From Rhodoplanes serenus (GTDB lineage: Bacteria > Pseudomonadota > Alphaproteobacteria > Rhizobiales > Xanthobacteraceae), in assembly GCA_009720755.1 (NCBI GenBank), contig WNKV01000001.1:124001-188000 (forward strand): 64,000 nt of DNA, in the 5' to 3' direction. The notes beneath the pieces are model-generated. The model made no database searches. It saw only the letters and a program-made list of their open reading frames with translations, and was not told the origin of the DNA. The first letter of the stretch is position 1; every line of letters begins with the position of its first letter. This document shows positions 1 to 8,418 of this stretch, one piece after another. The position numbers and the translations under genes were made by a program.

Positions 1-287
1 ATGTCGGCGAAGGCGCGGTCGGTCGAGGTCGGCAGCGGCCGTCCCGCATAGGCGAGATCGAGCCGCGCGCGCAGCCGCGCCAGCGCGTCGCGCTCGCGAT
101 CCGCGCCGTCGACCTCGTCGTCGGCGAAGCGACAGAACGCATAGAGCGTGTAGGCAGGCGAGCGCACCGCGCAGGGCAAGAGCAGCGAGGCGGCGAAGAA
201 CGTGCGCGAGCCCTGCTGGATCATCGCCCGGCAGGCGGCGACGTCCTGCGGCGAGGCAGTCGGGTTCTCAAGCCAGATCGGCACCAT
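1..287 (-). CDS. crtB: phytoene synthase (3'-truncated by window edge)
   Basis: Condenses two geranylgeranyl diphosphates to phytoene, the first committed carotenoid step. Only the N-terminal ~95 residues are present; the gene runs off the window start. The reading begins MVPIWLENPTASPQDVAACR and continues with GSRTFFAASLLLP and the first aspartate-rich motif in YAFCRFADDEVDG, where Mg2+-diphosphate binds in squalene/phytoene synthases. The ATG at 287 lies inside the 3' end of crtI (20-bp overlap), as is usual for crtIB pairs in purple bacteria. No clear Shine-Dalgarno is visible, so translational coupling to crtI is inferred. Family assignment is firm; the exact start is less so because a GTG follows directly. 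Confidence 0.9.
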   Translation of the reverse strand, partial: MVPIWLENPTASPQDVAACRAMIQQGSRTFFAASLLLPCAVRSPAYTLYAFCRFADDEVDGADRERDALARLRARLDLAYAGRPLPTSTDRAFAD

Positions 288-1806
288 GGGGCACGATGGA
301 GTCGAGCACGCGGGCGGACGACAGGACACCGGGCAGGCCGGCGCCCGGATGGGTGCCGGCGCCGACCAGATAAAGCCGGTCGACCTCCTCGCTGCGGTTG
401 TGGGGACGGAACCACGCGCTCTGGGTGAACACGGGCTCGAAGCCGAAGGCTGCTCCCAGCACCGAGCGATAGCGGGTGTGGAAGTCCAGCGGCGTGATGA
501 TGCGGGACGAGACGACGTTCTCTTCCAGGCCGGGCAGCACGGTGCGGGCCAGGAAGTCGGAGATGGCGCGCCGATAGGGCTCGGCGGCATGCGCCCAGTC
601 GACCCCGCTGCCGAGATGCGGCACCGGCGAGAGGACGTAGAAGGCGTCGCACCCGGGCGGCGCCAGCGACGGATCGGTGGCGGTCGGGTGATGCAGATAG
701 AGGCTGAAGTCGGGCGCCAGCACCTTGCGGTCGAAGATGTCGCGCAGGAGCTCCTTGTAGCGCGGCCCGAGCAGGATCGAGTGGTGCGGCACGCCGCGAT
801 ACTGGCGCTTGGTCCCGAAGTACCAGACGAACAGGCTCATCGAGTAGCGCGCCTTGCCGAGCTTGCGGTCGGTCCAGCGGCGGCGCACCTCGGCCGGCAA
901 CAGGTGCCGGTAGGTCCAGGCGGCATCGGCATTGGAGACCACGATGTCGGCCGCGATGGTCTCGCCCGAGACGAGCCTCACGCCGGTGGCGGCGCCGCCC
1001 TCCACCGTGATGGCGGCGACCTCGGCGTCGTAGCGGATGGTGTTGCCCTGCGCCTCGATCAGCCCGGCCAGGCCCTTCACCAGCGCGCCGGTGCCGCCCA
1101 TCGGGAACCAGACCCCGAAGGTGTTCTGGAGATAGGTGATCAGGCAGTAGATCGAGGTGACGGCGAACGGATTGCCGCCGATGAACAGCGGATGGAAGGA
1201 CAGCGCCGTGCGGATGCGCGGGTCCTTCACGTAGCTCGCCGCCAGGCCGTGGACGGTGCGCCAGCTCTGGAGCCGGACGAAGTCCGGCAGCACCTTCGCC
1301 ATCGAGGTCAGCGAGTGGAACGGCACGTTGGAGAGCTTCTCGAAGCCGACCTCGTAGATCGCCTTGCTCTTCTCCAGGAAGCGCTCGTAGCCCTCGACGT
1401 CGCCCGGCGACAGCCGGCCGACCTCGCGGCGCATCGCCTCGATGCCGTTCGACTCGGTGAAGGTCTCGCCGTCGTCGAAGCGGATTTGGTAGAGCGGATC
1501 GAGCTGCTTGAGGGTTATGTCGTCGGAGAACTTGCGGCCGGCCAGCGCCCACAGCTCCTCGAACAGCTGCGGCAGGGTAACGATGGTCGGGCCGGCATCG
1601 AAGGTGAAGCCGTCCTGGCGGAACACCGAGCCGCGTCCGCCGGGCTGGTCGAGCTTCTCCAGCACGGTGACGCGATAGCCGCGCGCGCCGAGCCGGATCG
1701 CCGCGGCCAGGCCGCCGAACCCGCTTCCGATCACGATGGCATGGGGCACGCGCGCGCCGGGGCGGACCACGGGAGGGCGCGGCCGATCGAGTGTCAAGCT
1801 GGACAT
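268..1806 (-). CDS. crtI: phytoene desaturase CrtI (512 aa)
   Basis: FAD-dependent desaturase that converts phytoene to neurosporene/lycopene at the membrane. The N-terminus has the Rossmann dinucleotide motif (VIGSGFGGLAAAIRLG, about residues 25-40) followed by EKLDQPGGRG. The C-terminal region has VGAGTHPGAGLPGVL, the CrtI-type signature. Length matches the family (~500 aa). The start MSSLTLDRP at 1806 is preferred over an upstream in-frame start at 1917, because the extra 37 residues look non-coding and because a PpsR-type palindrome lies at 1817-1834, just ahead of the chosen start. The gene is transcribed with crtB, which overlaps its end. Regulation by oxygen/light through PpsR/CrtJ is inferred from the palindrome. 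Confidence 0.95.
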   Translation of the reverse strand: MSSLTLDRPRPPVVRPGARVPHAIVIGSGFGGLAAAIRLGARGYRVTVLEKLDQPGGRGSVFRQDGFTFDAGPTIVTLPQLFEELWALAGRKFSDDITLKQLDPLYQIRFDDGETFTESNGIEAMRREVGRLSPGDVEGYERFLEKSKAIYEVGFEKLSNVPFHSLTSMAKVLPDFVRLQSWRTVHGLAASYVKDPRIRTALSFHPLFIGGNPFAVTSIYCLITYLQNTFGVWFPMGGTGALVKGLAGLIEAQGNTIRYDAEVAAITVEGGAATGVRLVSGETIAADIVVSNADAAWTYRHLLPAEVRRRWTDRKLGKARYSMSLFVWYFGTKRQYRGVPHHSILLGPRYKELLRDIFDRKVLAPDFSLYLHHPTATDPSLAPPGCDAFYVLSPVPHLGSGVDWAHAAEPYRRAISDFLARTVLPGLEENVVSSRIITPLDFHTRYRSVLGAAFGFEPVFTQSAWFRPHNRSEEVDRLYLVGAGTHPGAGLPGVLSSARVLDSIVPHGADLA

Positions 1807-1816
1807 CACGGAGGAC

Positions 1817-1834
1817 TGTAACAGTGAATTGACA
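1817..1834. promoter_or_regulatory. PpsR/CrtJ-type operator upstream of crtI
   Basis: The sequence TGTAACAGTGAATTGACA is TGT-N12-ACA and matches the extended TGTAA...TTGACA form of the site recognised by the aerobic repressor PpsR/CrtJ of purple bacteria. It ends 11 bp from the crtI start codon. Only one copy was found here, whereas PpsR often uses two sites. No equivalent was seen in front of bchI, fbp or bchO. Binding is inferred from the match. Confidence 0.75.
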
Positions 1835-1913
1835 CTGGAGCTAGCGCGGAGACGCCCCGATCGGCCACTTGGTGGTTTTACGGATATGGTTTTTAGACGG
1901 CGCGTGCGCTGTC

Positions 1914-2429
1914 TCAATCGGCCGTCGGTCGGCTCGTCAGCGCGGCACGGACAGCGTCCGGGTTCGCCCTGATCGTCTGAAGGAAGCTGCGGGCGGCCGT
2001 ATCGGGCTCCGAACGGCCCTGCTCCCAGTTCCGCACCGTTGCCGCGTCGAGCCCGAAGTGGAGCGCGAAGCCCTCCTGCGACAGGCCGGTGGCCTCTCGA
2101 ACCGCCCGCACGTCGATCCTTGCAGGGGCGCCGTAGGGAGTAGCGGTGACCCCGCAGCCCGCAAGTTCGTCCACCAGGGCCGCCACGTCCTCCACCATGG
2201 GCAATGCAACGATCGCCCGAGCGCCGTCGAACAGCTCGGTCACAACGGCATGAGCCTGCTTCAGAGGCAGGTGGCGCTTGGCGAGGGCACGCGCGGTGCC
2301 AGGGGCATTGAGGCGGCCGGACTCAGTCTCGAGAAGGAACTTTCCGGGCGAACCGGAGTGGACTCGGACAACGTCCCGGACCTGCACCCGAGGTCCGGCG
2401 CGCTCCTCCAACCACGATCGTATCGACAT
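1914..2429 (-). CDS. XRE-type helix-turn-helix protein (171 aa), antitoxin-like
   Basis: Putative DNA-binding protein. The C-terminal third carries an XRE/Cro HTH: IDVRAVREATGLSQEGFA then LGLDAATVRNWEQGRSEPD-like residues, typical of HigA/MqsA-type antitoxins and NadS-like regulators. The N-terminal ~100 residues, including VRVHSGSPGKFLLETESG, are not recognised. The ATG at 2429 has a good ribosome site (GGAGGA) that lies inside the upstream gene, so the two genes overlap by 107 bp in different frames. The pair sits in a locally AT-rich patch between crtI and bchO, suggesting acquired DNA. A toxin-antitoxin or autoregulatory pair is a guess from architecture only. Confidence 0.7.
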   Translation of the reverse strand: MSIRSWLEERAGPRVQVRDVVRVHSGSPGKFLLETESGRLNAPGTARALAKRHLPLKQAHAVVTELFDGARAIVALPMVEDVAALVDELAGCGVTATPYGAPARIDVRAVREATGLSQEGFALHFGLDAATVRNWEQGRSEPDTAARSFLQTIRANPDAVRAALTSRPTAD

Positions 2430-2631
2430 CGAGATCCTCCATGACCTCGTGAATTAATCGGCGCAAGACGGCCGGGCCAAGTGAATTTGGGCCATCACCT
2501 AGGATATGCAGACCAGAGAGATAAAGATCCCGTCCGTTCAATTGGACATCAGCAATTATCTCTATAATTTTTTCATTATAATCTATGGTAACAAGAACCA
2601 TACTACCTTCGACTTCAAATTTTGATTTCAT
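2323..2631 (-). CDS. hypothetical protein (102 aa) overlapping the HTH gene
   Basis: The family is not recognised with confidence. The protein starts MKSKFEVEGSMVLVTIDYNE at an ATG (2631) with GGAGA seven bases upstream. Its body looks like a small alpha/beta fold, and it ends with an Arg/Gly-rich tail (RTSGAGPGRCPSPLRFAR). The first ~250 bp are much richer in A+T and in codons such as AAA/ATA/ATT than any other gene here, which supports recent transfer. The last 107 bp overlap the start of the HTH gene, implying coupled translation. It could be the partner (toxin or effector) of the HTH protein; no catalytic motif supports this. Confidence 0.6.
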   Translation of the reverse strand: MKSKFEVEGSMVLVTIDYNEKIIEIIADVQLNGRDLYLSGLHILGDGPNSLGPAVLRRLIHEVMEDLDVDTIVVGGARRTSGAGPGRCPSPLRFARKVPSRD

Positions 2632-2813
2632 CAAGTGTCTCCAAATTAAAATTACTCTATGAAATAGATTGATTATTCAGTTCGCCGCGCGCTGCTAGTC
2701 TTTTGGCGAGGAGCCGCCCAACAAGACCGCGTTTCAGAGAACAAGGAAACCCTTGCGCTCGAGTTGCCTCTGCGCCTCGCCTGGAGGCAGACAGAGTCGA
2801 TCGCGCACTGCTG

Positions 2814-2861
2814 ACAGTCGGCAATATCGACTGTGAGCATTTCATATACGCAACTTGCGTA
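2814..2861. promoter_or_regulatory. two palindromes upstream of the HTH pair, next to the bchO stop
   Basis: Two inverted repeats lie between the end of bchO and the AT-rich gene pair. The first is ACAGTCG-N7-CGACTGT at 2814-2834. The second is the near-perfect 15-mer TACGCAACTTGCGTA at 2847-2861. The compact second palindrome resembles operators of XRE-type antitoxins and could be bound by the HTH protein. The first could also be a weak terminator for bchO, but no T-tract follows. Function is inferred. Confidence 0.4.
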
Positions 2862-2865
2862 CCTG

Positions 2866-3759
2866 TCAAGATTGCCACTCTTTGCCCGCCACCTCGCGCC
2901 AGAACTCGTCGACCAGCCCGGCGATCTCGGCCGGCTTCTCCTCGTGGGCGAGGTGGCCGAGGGTGCGCAGGCAGACCACCCGGGCGCCCGGAACCAGGTC
3001 GCGGGCCTGGAACGACTCGTCGGGCGGCACGGTGCCGTCGCGGCCGCCGGCGATCAGCAGCAGCGGCGTGGCGAGGTGGGGGAGGTCGGCGGTCAGCGGC
3101 CCCAGGTCCCAGTTCGCCATCATGGCGAGCGCCGCATGGACATGGCCGGGATTGCGGGCGAGCCGGCCATAGAGCTCCTCGCCGACCGGCTCGACCTGCG
3201 AGCCGGTGCTGTTCAGGATGCCGCGCACCAGCCCCTTGTTCTCGGCCCGCCAGGCGAACAGGCGGGCCGTCAGGGTGGTGCCGGCGAGCAGGCGCGCGAT
3301 CGGCGCGAAGGTGTGGCCGGCGACGCCGCGGAACGGCATCAGGGCGCCGTTGATGCTGACCAGGCCGCGCGGCGCGATCAGGCGGTCGAGGGTCATGCGG
3401 ATCAGCACGGCAGCGCCGGCCGAGTGGCCGGCCGCGAGCGCCGGCCGCACACCCAGGGCCTGCACCAGCGCATGCACCGCCGCCGCCATGCCGGGCAGCG
3501 ACAGGCTGGAATCGTCGGCGATGCGGGTGAAGCCGTGGCCGGGCAGATCGGGCGCGATCACCCGGAAGCCTTCGGCCAGTCGCGGGGCGAGGTCGCGCCA
3601 CGAATGGGTGGCGGCGCCCGTCCCGTGGAGCAGAAGCAGGACCGGCCCGTCGCCGAGGTCCTGCACATGCCAGTCGATGCCGCCGGCGCTTACGAAACGA
3701 CTTGCGGCGCGGTTCGGCCAGTCACGGCCGTCGCGCTCCCAGACCAGATGATCGCCCAT
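2866..3759 (-). CDS. bchO: BchO, magnesium-chelatase-associated alpha/beta hydrolase (297 aa)
   Basis: Putative accessory protein of bacteriochlorophyll synthesis; its biochemical role is not settled, but bchO normally accompanies bchI and bchD. The N-terminal WERDGRDWPNR signature followed by GIDWHVQDLGDGP and LLLHGTGAATHSW is characteristic of BchO. The nucleophile elbow region reads AAGHSAGAAV, with Ser in the GHSAG position, and the C-terminal His is in LGHLAHEEKP. Unlike the usual bchID-O order, two genes (an unrelated-looking hydrolase and fbp) separate it from bchD. All five point the same way, and gaps of 102-230 bp allow a single transcript. Length is normal for the family. Confidence 0.88.
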   Translation of the reverse strand: MGDHLVWERDGRDWPNRAASRFVSAGGIDWHVQDLGDGPVLLLLHGTGAATHSWRDLAPRLAEGFRVIAPDLPGHGFTRIADDSSLSLPGMAAAVHALVQALGVRPALAAGHSAGAAVLIRMTLDRLIAPRGLVSINGALMPFRGVAGHTFAPIARLLAGTTLTARLFAWRAENKGLVRGILNSTGSQVEPVGEELYGRLARNPGHVHAALAMMANWDLGPLTADLPHLATPLLLIAGGRDGTVPPDESFQARDLVPGARVVCLRTLGHLAHEEKPAEIAGLVDEFWREVAGKEWQS

Positions 3760-3942
3760 GCTGAAACGTCACGATTGAAAATCACGCCGTCAGGCCGCCG
3801 CATCGACGCCGACCCGCTACGTCCCGCCGTCGCCCGCGGATCATGGCGGCCGCTCACCGCGCTTGCGGCACTGCGGCCCGCCCGACCTCACCGCCGCCGG
3901 CCGTCGACCTCGCAAGCCGCGGCCCGCGGTCCGCCGGCCCGC

Positions 3943-5013
3943 TCATTCGGCCGACTGGAACAGCTCCGACGTCTTGAACTTGGGCGTCTCATACTTCCGC
4001 CCGCTGTGATCGCGATGATACGCCTCGATCCGCTCCACCTCCTCGCGCGAGCCGAAGATGAGGGCGATGCGCTGGTGCAGCTTGCTCGGCTTCACGTCGA
4101 GGATGCGGTCCTGCCCGGTGGTGGCGAGCCCGCCGGCCTGCTCGGCGATCATGGCGATCGGGTTGGCCTCGTACATCAGCCGCAGCTTGCCCGGCTTGCC
4201 CGGGTCGCGGGTGTCGCGCGGATACATGAACACGCCGCCGCGGATCAGGATGCGGTGACAGTCGGCCACCAGCGAGGCGATCCACCGCATGTTGAAGTCT
4301 TTTCCGCGCGGGCCCGGCTTGCCCTGGAGGCACTCGTCCACATAGCGCTTCACCGCCGGCTCCCAGAACCGGGCGTTGGAGGCGTTGATGGCGAACTCCT
4401 GAGTGGTCGGCGGCATCTTGATGCGCGGATTGGTCAGGATGAACTCGCCGAGCTGCGGATCGAGGGTGAAGCCGTGCACCCCGGTGCCGACGGTCAGCAC
4501 CAGCATGGTGGACGGGCCGTAGATGGCGTAGCCGGCGCAGACCTGCTTGACGCCCGGCTGGAGAAAGTCCTCGGGCCGCGGATCGACGCCCGGATTGGGC
4601 GCGCGCAGGATCGAGAAGATGCTGCCGACCGGGGCGTTGACGTCGATGTTGGAGGAGCCGTCGAGCGGATCGAACAGCAGCAGATACTTGCCGCGGGGAT
4701 AGCGCGGCGGGATGGTCCACGGCATGTCCATCTCTTCCGACGCCATGCCGGCGAGCTGGCCGCCCCATTCGTTGGCCTTGATGAACAGCTCGTTGGCGAT
4801 GACGTCGAGCTTCTGCTGCGCCTCGCCCTGAACATTGGTGGCACCGGCCGCCCCGAGCACGCCGGCGAGCGCGCCGTTGGCGACGCGCCGGGCGATCGCC
4901 TTGCAGGCAAGACCGACATCGATGATGAGCGCGCTGAAATCGCCCGTGGCTTCCGGGAACCGGCGGCGTTCCTCGATCAGGAATTGCGACAGCGTCGTGT
5001 GATCGGCGAGCAT
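3943..5013 (-). CDS. fbp: fructose-1,6-bisphosphatase class I (356 aa)
   Basis: Hydrolyses fructose 1,6-bisphosphate to fructose 6-phosphate for the Calvin-Benson cycle and gluconeogenesis. The metal and substrate site [17 protein letters not shown] is intact, as are [13 protein letters not shown] and the C-terminal MIAEQAGG segment typical of class I enzymes. The start [11 protein letters not shown] at 5013 is preceded by GGGAG. An upstream in-frame extension of 50 residues looks non-coding. In purple bacteria this enzyme is usually in a cbb operon (cbbF); here it is within the bch gene run between a hydrolase and bchO, with no other Calvin-cycle gene in the window. Confidence 0.95.
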   Translation of the reverse strand: MLADHTTLSQFLIEERRRFPEATGDFSALIIDVGLACKAIARRVANGALAGVLGAAGATNVQGEAQQKLDVIANELFIKANEWGGQLAGMASEEMDMPWTIPPRYPRGKYLLLFDPLDGSSNIDVNAPVGSIFSILRAPNPGVDPRPEDFLQPGVKQVCAGYAIYGPSTMLVLTVGTGVHGFTLDPQLGEFILTNPRIKMPPTTQEFAINASNARFWEPAVKRYVDECLQGKPGPRGKDFNMRWIASLVADCHRILIRGGVFMYPRDTRDPGKPGKLRLMYEANPIAMIAEQAGGLATTGQDRILDVKPSKLHQRIALIFGSREEVERIEAYHRDHSGRKYETPKFKTSELFQSAE

Positions 5014-5242
5014 TGTTTGTCTCCCAATCTCCAACCCATAACGTCCACGACGAGCAGGCTGCAAGCGGGAGTCCGAAATCTCCGGAACCGCCGGCTTCAC
5101 AACACCGCCGGCCTCGCTTGCTCGCGTCGAACGACTATAGGCCCGCACCCCCGCAAAAACCACGGTGATGTCGCATCAGCGATCAAAAACTCCCCGAGCG
5201 GGCATCGCGGTCGGCCGACCCGCCGCCCGACCGCGGCGCCCG

Positions 5243-6328
5243 TCAGTCGACCATCGCGGGCGCCCTGCTGGCCGCCGCGTCGGCCAGGAAGGCGTCGTAG
5301 GTGCGCACGAATTCGCCCGGCATCTCGAAATGCGGGAAGGCACCGGACCGGAAGCTCTTGACGGTCCAGTTCGGTCGCCGGCCGAACTCGCGAAGCTGGG
5401 TGTAGTCGACGAAGTCGCCGCGCACCCCGTGGATCGCCAGCACGGGCATCTGAAGCTGCTCGTAGAGTCGCGTGATGTCACGGCTGAACAGGAAGCCGCT
5501 GACGAAGTAGAACGGCGCGTGCTCGGCGCCCGGCTGGTGGGAGGTGAGGTAGTCGTAGTCCCACAGACCTTCGTCGATGTCCTTGGAGCCCCACGCTTTC
5601 TCCAGGAAGTACCGGGCGCTCACACGGGTGTTCAGGAGATCGTAGACGGCACGGCCCCAGACCGGGAACGAGAACGCCCCGTAAGCCACGCTGCTGCCGC
5701 GGGTGCTGCCGGGCGGTCCATAATAGGGGCCGCGGGAATCGAGCCCGGTGGGGCTGACCAGGGCGAGGCTGCGGAAGGCGGCCGGCGCCTCGGCGGCGGC
5801 GCGGGCCAGGAACTCGCAGCCGAGCGACAGCGCCACCGCGTCCACCGGCCCGTCGCCGTGGATGCGGCGGATCTCCTCCACCATGGCGTGGATGGCGTCG
5901 GTCATCAGGCGCGGCGTGTAGGTGCGCGGGCTGCGCTCGGAGAAGCCGAAGCCGGGGAGATCGAGGGCATAGACGGGGCGGCGCGTGCGCATCGCCTCGT
6001 AGATCGGACGCACCTCGTAGGCGGAGGCCGCCGCGTTGACGCTGTGGACCAGCAGGAGCGGCGGCAGGGCGGCCTCGGCGGCCGGCGCCGTGGTCGGCTC
6101 GGGGCCGGCCGTGTAGTAGCTCACCCGCCCCGCGATGGTGTCCATGTCGCGCTGATCACCCGGCAGGGCCGGCGGCAGGCGCAGGCGGTGCGGGATCAGG
6201 AAGGTGCTGCACGCCAGCCAGCCGAGGGCCGCGGCGGCCGGGACGGCGGCCAGGCCGCGCAGCCGGCCGGCCGCGCTGCCGCGCCGGGTGGGGGCCGGAC
6301 GGCGGACGAACACGGTGTTGCGATTCAT
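5243..6328 (-). CDS. alpha/beta hydrolase with N-terminal membrane anchor (361 aa)
   Basis: Putative hydrolase of unknown substrate. The N-terminus (MNRNTVFVRRP...) has a hydrophobic stretch at about residues 25-45 (AAVPAAAALGWLACSTFLI), a likely membrane anchor or signal. The fold core follows: LLLVHSVNAAASAYE as oxyanion-hole loop, then VDAVALSLGCEF with Ser in a G/A-x-S-x-G type elbow (ALSLG), and a late His in FPHFEMPGEF. GAGG lies just upstream of the ATG at 6328. It sits between bchD and fbp in the same orientation. The BchO signature is lacking, so it is not a second BchO. A role in lipid or pigment ester metabolism is possible but not shown. Confidence 0.8.
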   Translation of the reverse strand: MNRNTVFVRRPAPTRRGSAAGRLRGLAAVPAAAALGWLACSTFLIPHRLRLPPALPGDQRDMDTIAGRVSYYTAGPEPTTAPAAEAALPPLLLVHSVNAAASAYEVRPIYEAMRTRRPVYALDLPGFGFSERSPRTYTPRLMTDAIHAMVEEIRRIHGDGPVDAVALSLGCEFLARAAAEAPAAFRSLALVSPTGLDSRGPYYGPPGSTRGSSVAYGAFSFPVWGRAVYDLLNTRVSARYFLEKAWGSKDIDEGLWDYDYLTSHQPGAEHAPFYFVSGFLFSRDITRLYEQLQMPVLAIHGVRGDFVDYTQLREFGRRPNWTVKSFRSGAFPHFEMPGEFVRTYDAFLADAAASRAPAMVD

Positions 6329-6508
6329 GCTGAAAGCCTCGACTGGTGGCGCGGGGCGCCCGACAACACCTCCATAACGTTCGGTGGTAGGCGTTGGTTC
6401 TCTTCGGCCGATGGCGATCATCGCGGCGGTCGTGACGTCGCGGCGTGGCGGCGCAGCCCAGGCGGCACCCGGGCGGGCGAGCGCATCGGGACGATCGGTC
6501 GGGCCGAG

Positions 6509-8317
6509 CTATCCGGCCAGCGACTCGCGCGGCGGCGACACCGCCTTGACGGCCCCCGAGATCGCCGCGGCGTCCGCATAGGGCAGCGGCAGGTACATGG
6601 CGTCCATCTCGGCCGCGATCTTGCGGGCGAGCGGACGCGGATGGGGCGCGGTGTCGACCAACAGCGCCGTGATGCCGGCGGCGCGTAGCGCGCGGGCCGA
6701 GGCGAGCGCGTCCTCCTCGGCCTTGGGCCGGCCCGGCGAGCCGTCGCGGGCGATGTTGGCGGAGCCGTCGGTCAGCAGGATCACGAAGGGCGTCTGGCCC
6801 TTGCGGCGGATCTGGTCGCCGAGCGCGATGGCGAGGTCGAGCCCGCAGGCGAGCGGCGTGCCGCCGCCGCCCGGCAGGCCGGCGAGATTGCGCTTGGCCC
6901 GCACGAGGGAGCGGGTCGGCGGCAGCAGCAGCTCGGCCGCCTTACCGCGGAACGACACCATGGCGACCTGGTCGCGCCGCACATAGCACTCGGCCAGCAG
7001 CAGCTCGACCGCGCCCTTGGCCTCGGCCAGCCGATGCAGCGCCGCCGAGCCCGAGGCATCGACCACGAAGATGGTGGCGGTCTCGGTCCGCTGCTTGAAG
7101 CGGGTGATGCGGAAGTCGTCCTTGCGCACCTCGACGCGGGCGCTGCGCTCGGGACCGCCGCTCATGGCCCGCTCGCGCCGGCGCAGCGGCTGCCAGGGCG
7201 CCGCCGCCCGCAGCGTCTCGACGACGTTGAGGCGGGCGCCGCCGGAGCGCGGCTCGCCGCGCCGCACGCCGGCCGGGCGGCCGCGCAGCTTGGTCTTCTG
7301 GAGATGGCCGGCCCGGCCGGTCGAGGGCTGGCGCGGCTTGATACGGCCGGCGAGGCGGAGCTGCTCGAGAATCCCGGCCGGGATCGCCGCCTTGGCGGCT
7401 TCCAGGATCATGTCCTCGAGCGGGCGGTCCTCGACGTTCTGCTGCTCCTCGTTCTTGCCGTCCGGTGGCGGCTGGTCGTCCTGCTGCTGCTCGTCGGGGG
7501 GCGGCGGCTCCTCCTCGGGCGGCGGCAGCGGCAGGCGGGTGGCGCGGGGCGCCAGCACCAGGCGGGCCGCCACCGCGGCGTCCTCCTTGGCGATCTCGCT
7601 GCGGCCGGCGAGCGCCGCATGGGCGCGGGCGACGGCGAGCGCCAGGAGCGGCGCCCGGATCGACCACACGCCGAGCGACAGCGCGGTGCCGCACAGCGCC
7701 TCGATGACGTCGTCCGGGGCCGTGACGGCGGCGAGCCGGGCGCGCGCCGCCGCGACGTCGCCGGCGGTCGCCGCGTCCTCGGCCGGCGGCTCGGCCGACA
7801 CGCCCTCGAAGTTGAGCCGGAAGGCGAGCCGGTCGGCGAGCGCGGTCGGCGGCTGCTCGTCGTCGGTCATGCCCTCGTCGAGGGCGACGATGCCGAAGCG
7901 GGTCGGCGTGTCGATGGCGATGCCGTCGCGCTCGATCACCACCCCGCCATTGTCGAGCACGGCGGCGAGCCGCGCCGCGGTGCCGGCCGAGACCCGCTCG
8001 GCCATCGCCACCAGCAGCACGCCGCCGTCGGTCTCGGCCAGGATGCCGCGCTCGGCGATCGGGCGGCCGGCCCGCAGGGTCGCGGCGAGGTCGAGGCCGC
8101 CGAGCAGGCGGCTGTCGCTGATGTGCAGCGGCAGACGGCGCACCGGCGCGTCCGACGGCAGCAGGCTTTTCAGGGTCGCGAGCCAGCGCTCACGGGCGAA
8201 GCCCGGCAGCGACCGCATGGCGATGCCGACGATGCCGGCCGGATCGACGGCGAACAGCGTCGCCGCCAGCACGGCGTCGGCCCACGGGGAGCGTTCGGTT
8301 CGGTCTTGGTCGGTCAT
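6509..8317 (-). CDS. bchD: magnesium chelatase subunit D (602 aa)
   Basis: Scaffold subunit of the ATP-dependent Mg-chelatase that inserts Mg2+ into protoporphyrin IX with BchI and BchH. The N-terminal region is a degenerate AAA+ domain without an intact Walker A. A proline- and acid-rich linker (PPPPDEQQQDDQPPPDG) follows at about residues 300-325. The C-terminal von Willebrand A domain has the metal site VVDASGSAALHR near residue 418 and ILLTDGSAN. The start MTDQDRTERSP at 8317 fits homologues; the longer upstream reading frame is non-coding. It lies about 100 bp downstream of bchI in the same direction. BchH is not in the window. Confidence 0.95.
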   Translation of the reverse strand: MTDQDRTERSPWADAVLAATLFAVDPAGIVGIAMRSLPGFARERWLATLKSLLPSDAPVRRLPLHISDSRLLGGLDLAATLRAGRPIAERGILAETDGGVLLVAMAERVSAGTAARLAAVLDNGGVVIERDGIAIDTPTRFGIVALDEGMTDDEQPPTALADRLAFRLNFEGVSAEPPAEDAATAGDVAAARARLAAVTAPDDVIEALCGTALSLGVWSIRAPLLALAVARAHAALAGRSEIAKEDAAVAARLVLAPRATRLPLPPPEEEPPPPDEQQQDDQPPPDGKNEEQQNVEDRPLEDMILEAAKAAIPAGILEQLRLAGRIKPRQPSTGRAGHLQKTKLRGRPAGVRRGEPRSGGARLNVVETLRAAAPWQPLRRRERAMSGGPERSARVEVRKDDFRITRFKQRTETATIFVVDASGSAALHRLAEAKGAVELLLAECYVRRDQVAMVSFRGKAAELLLPPTRSLVRAKRNLAGLPGGGGTPLACGLDLAIALGDQIRRKGQTPFVILLTDGSANIARDGSPGRPKAEEDALASARALRAAGITALLVDTAPHPRPLARKIAAEMDAMYLPLPYADAAAISGAVKAVSPPRESLAG

Positions 8318-8418
8318 GGTCGGCTCTCGCAACTGGCCGATGAAGCCGGGACGGCAGGCCGCGCTCGTCGCCCCTCGCCTCTCCCGCACGCCGGGAGAGG
8401 CGGACGCGAGCGCACCGA

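Noticed and set aside
202-1821. Long open frames on the plus strand opposite crtI, and similar frames opposite most other genes
   Set aside because: In ~70% GC DNA the antisense and +1 frames stay open by codon bias. These frames are low-complexity (Arg/Ala/Gly/His-rich), have no family motifs, and lie opposite genes with clear motifs.
2657-2852. Possible 62-aa gene on the minus strand ending near 2657 (starts MKCSQSILPTVSS)
   Set aside because: It has no recognised family or good ribosome site. Both palindromes of the region overlap or adjoin its start, so a regulatory region is more likely.
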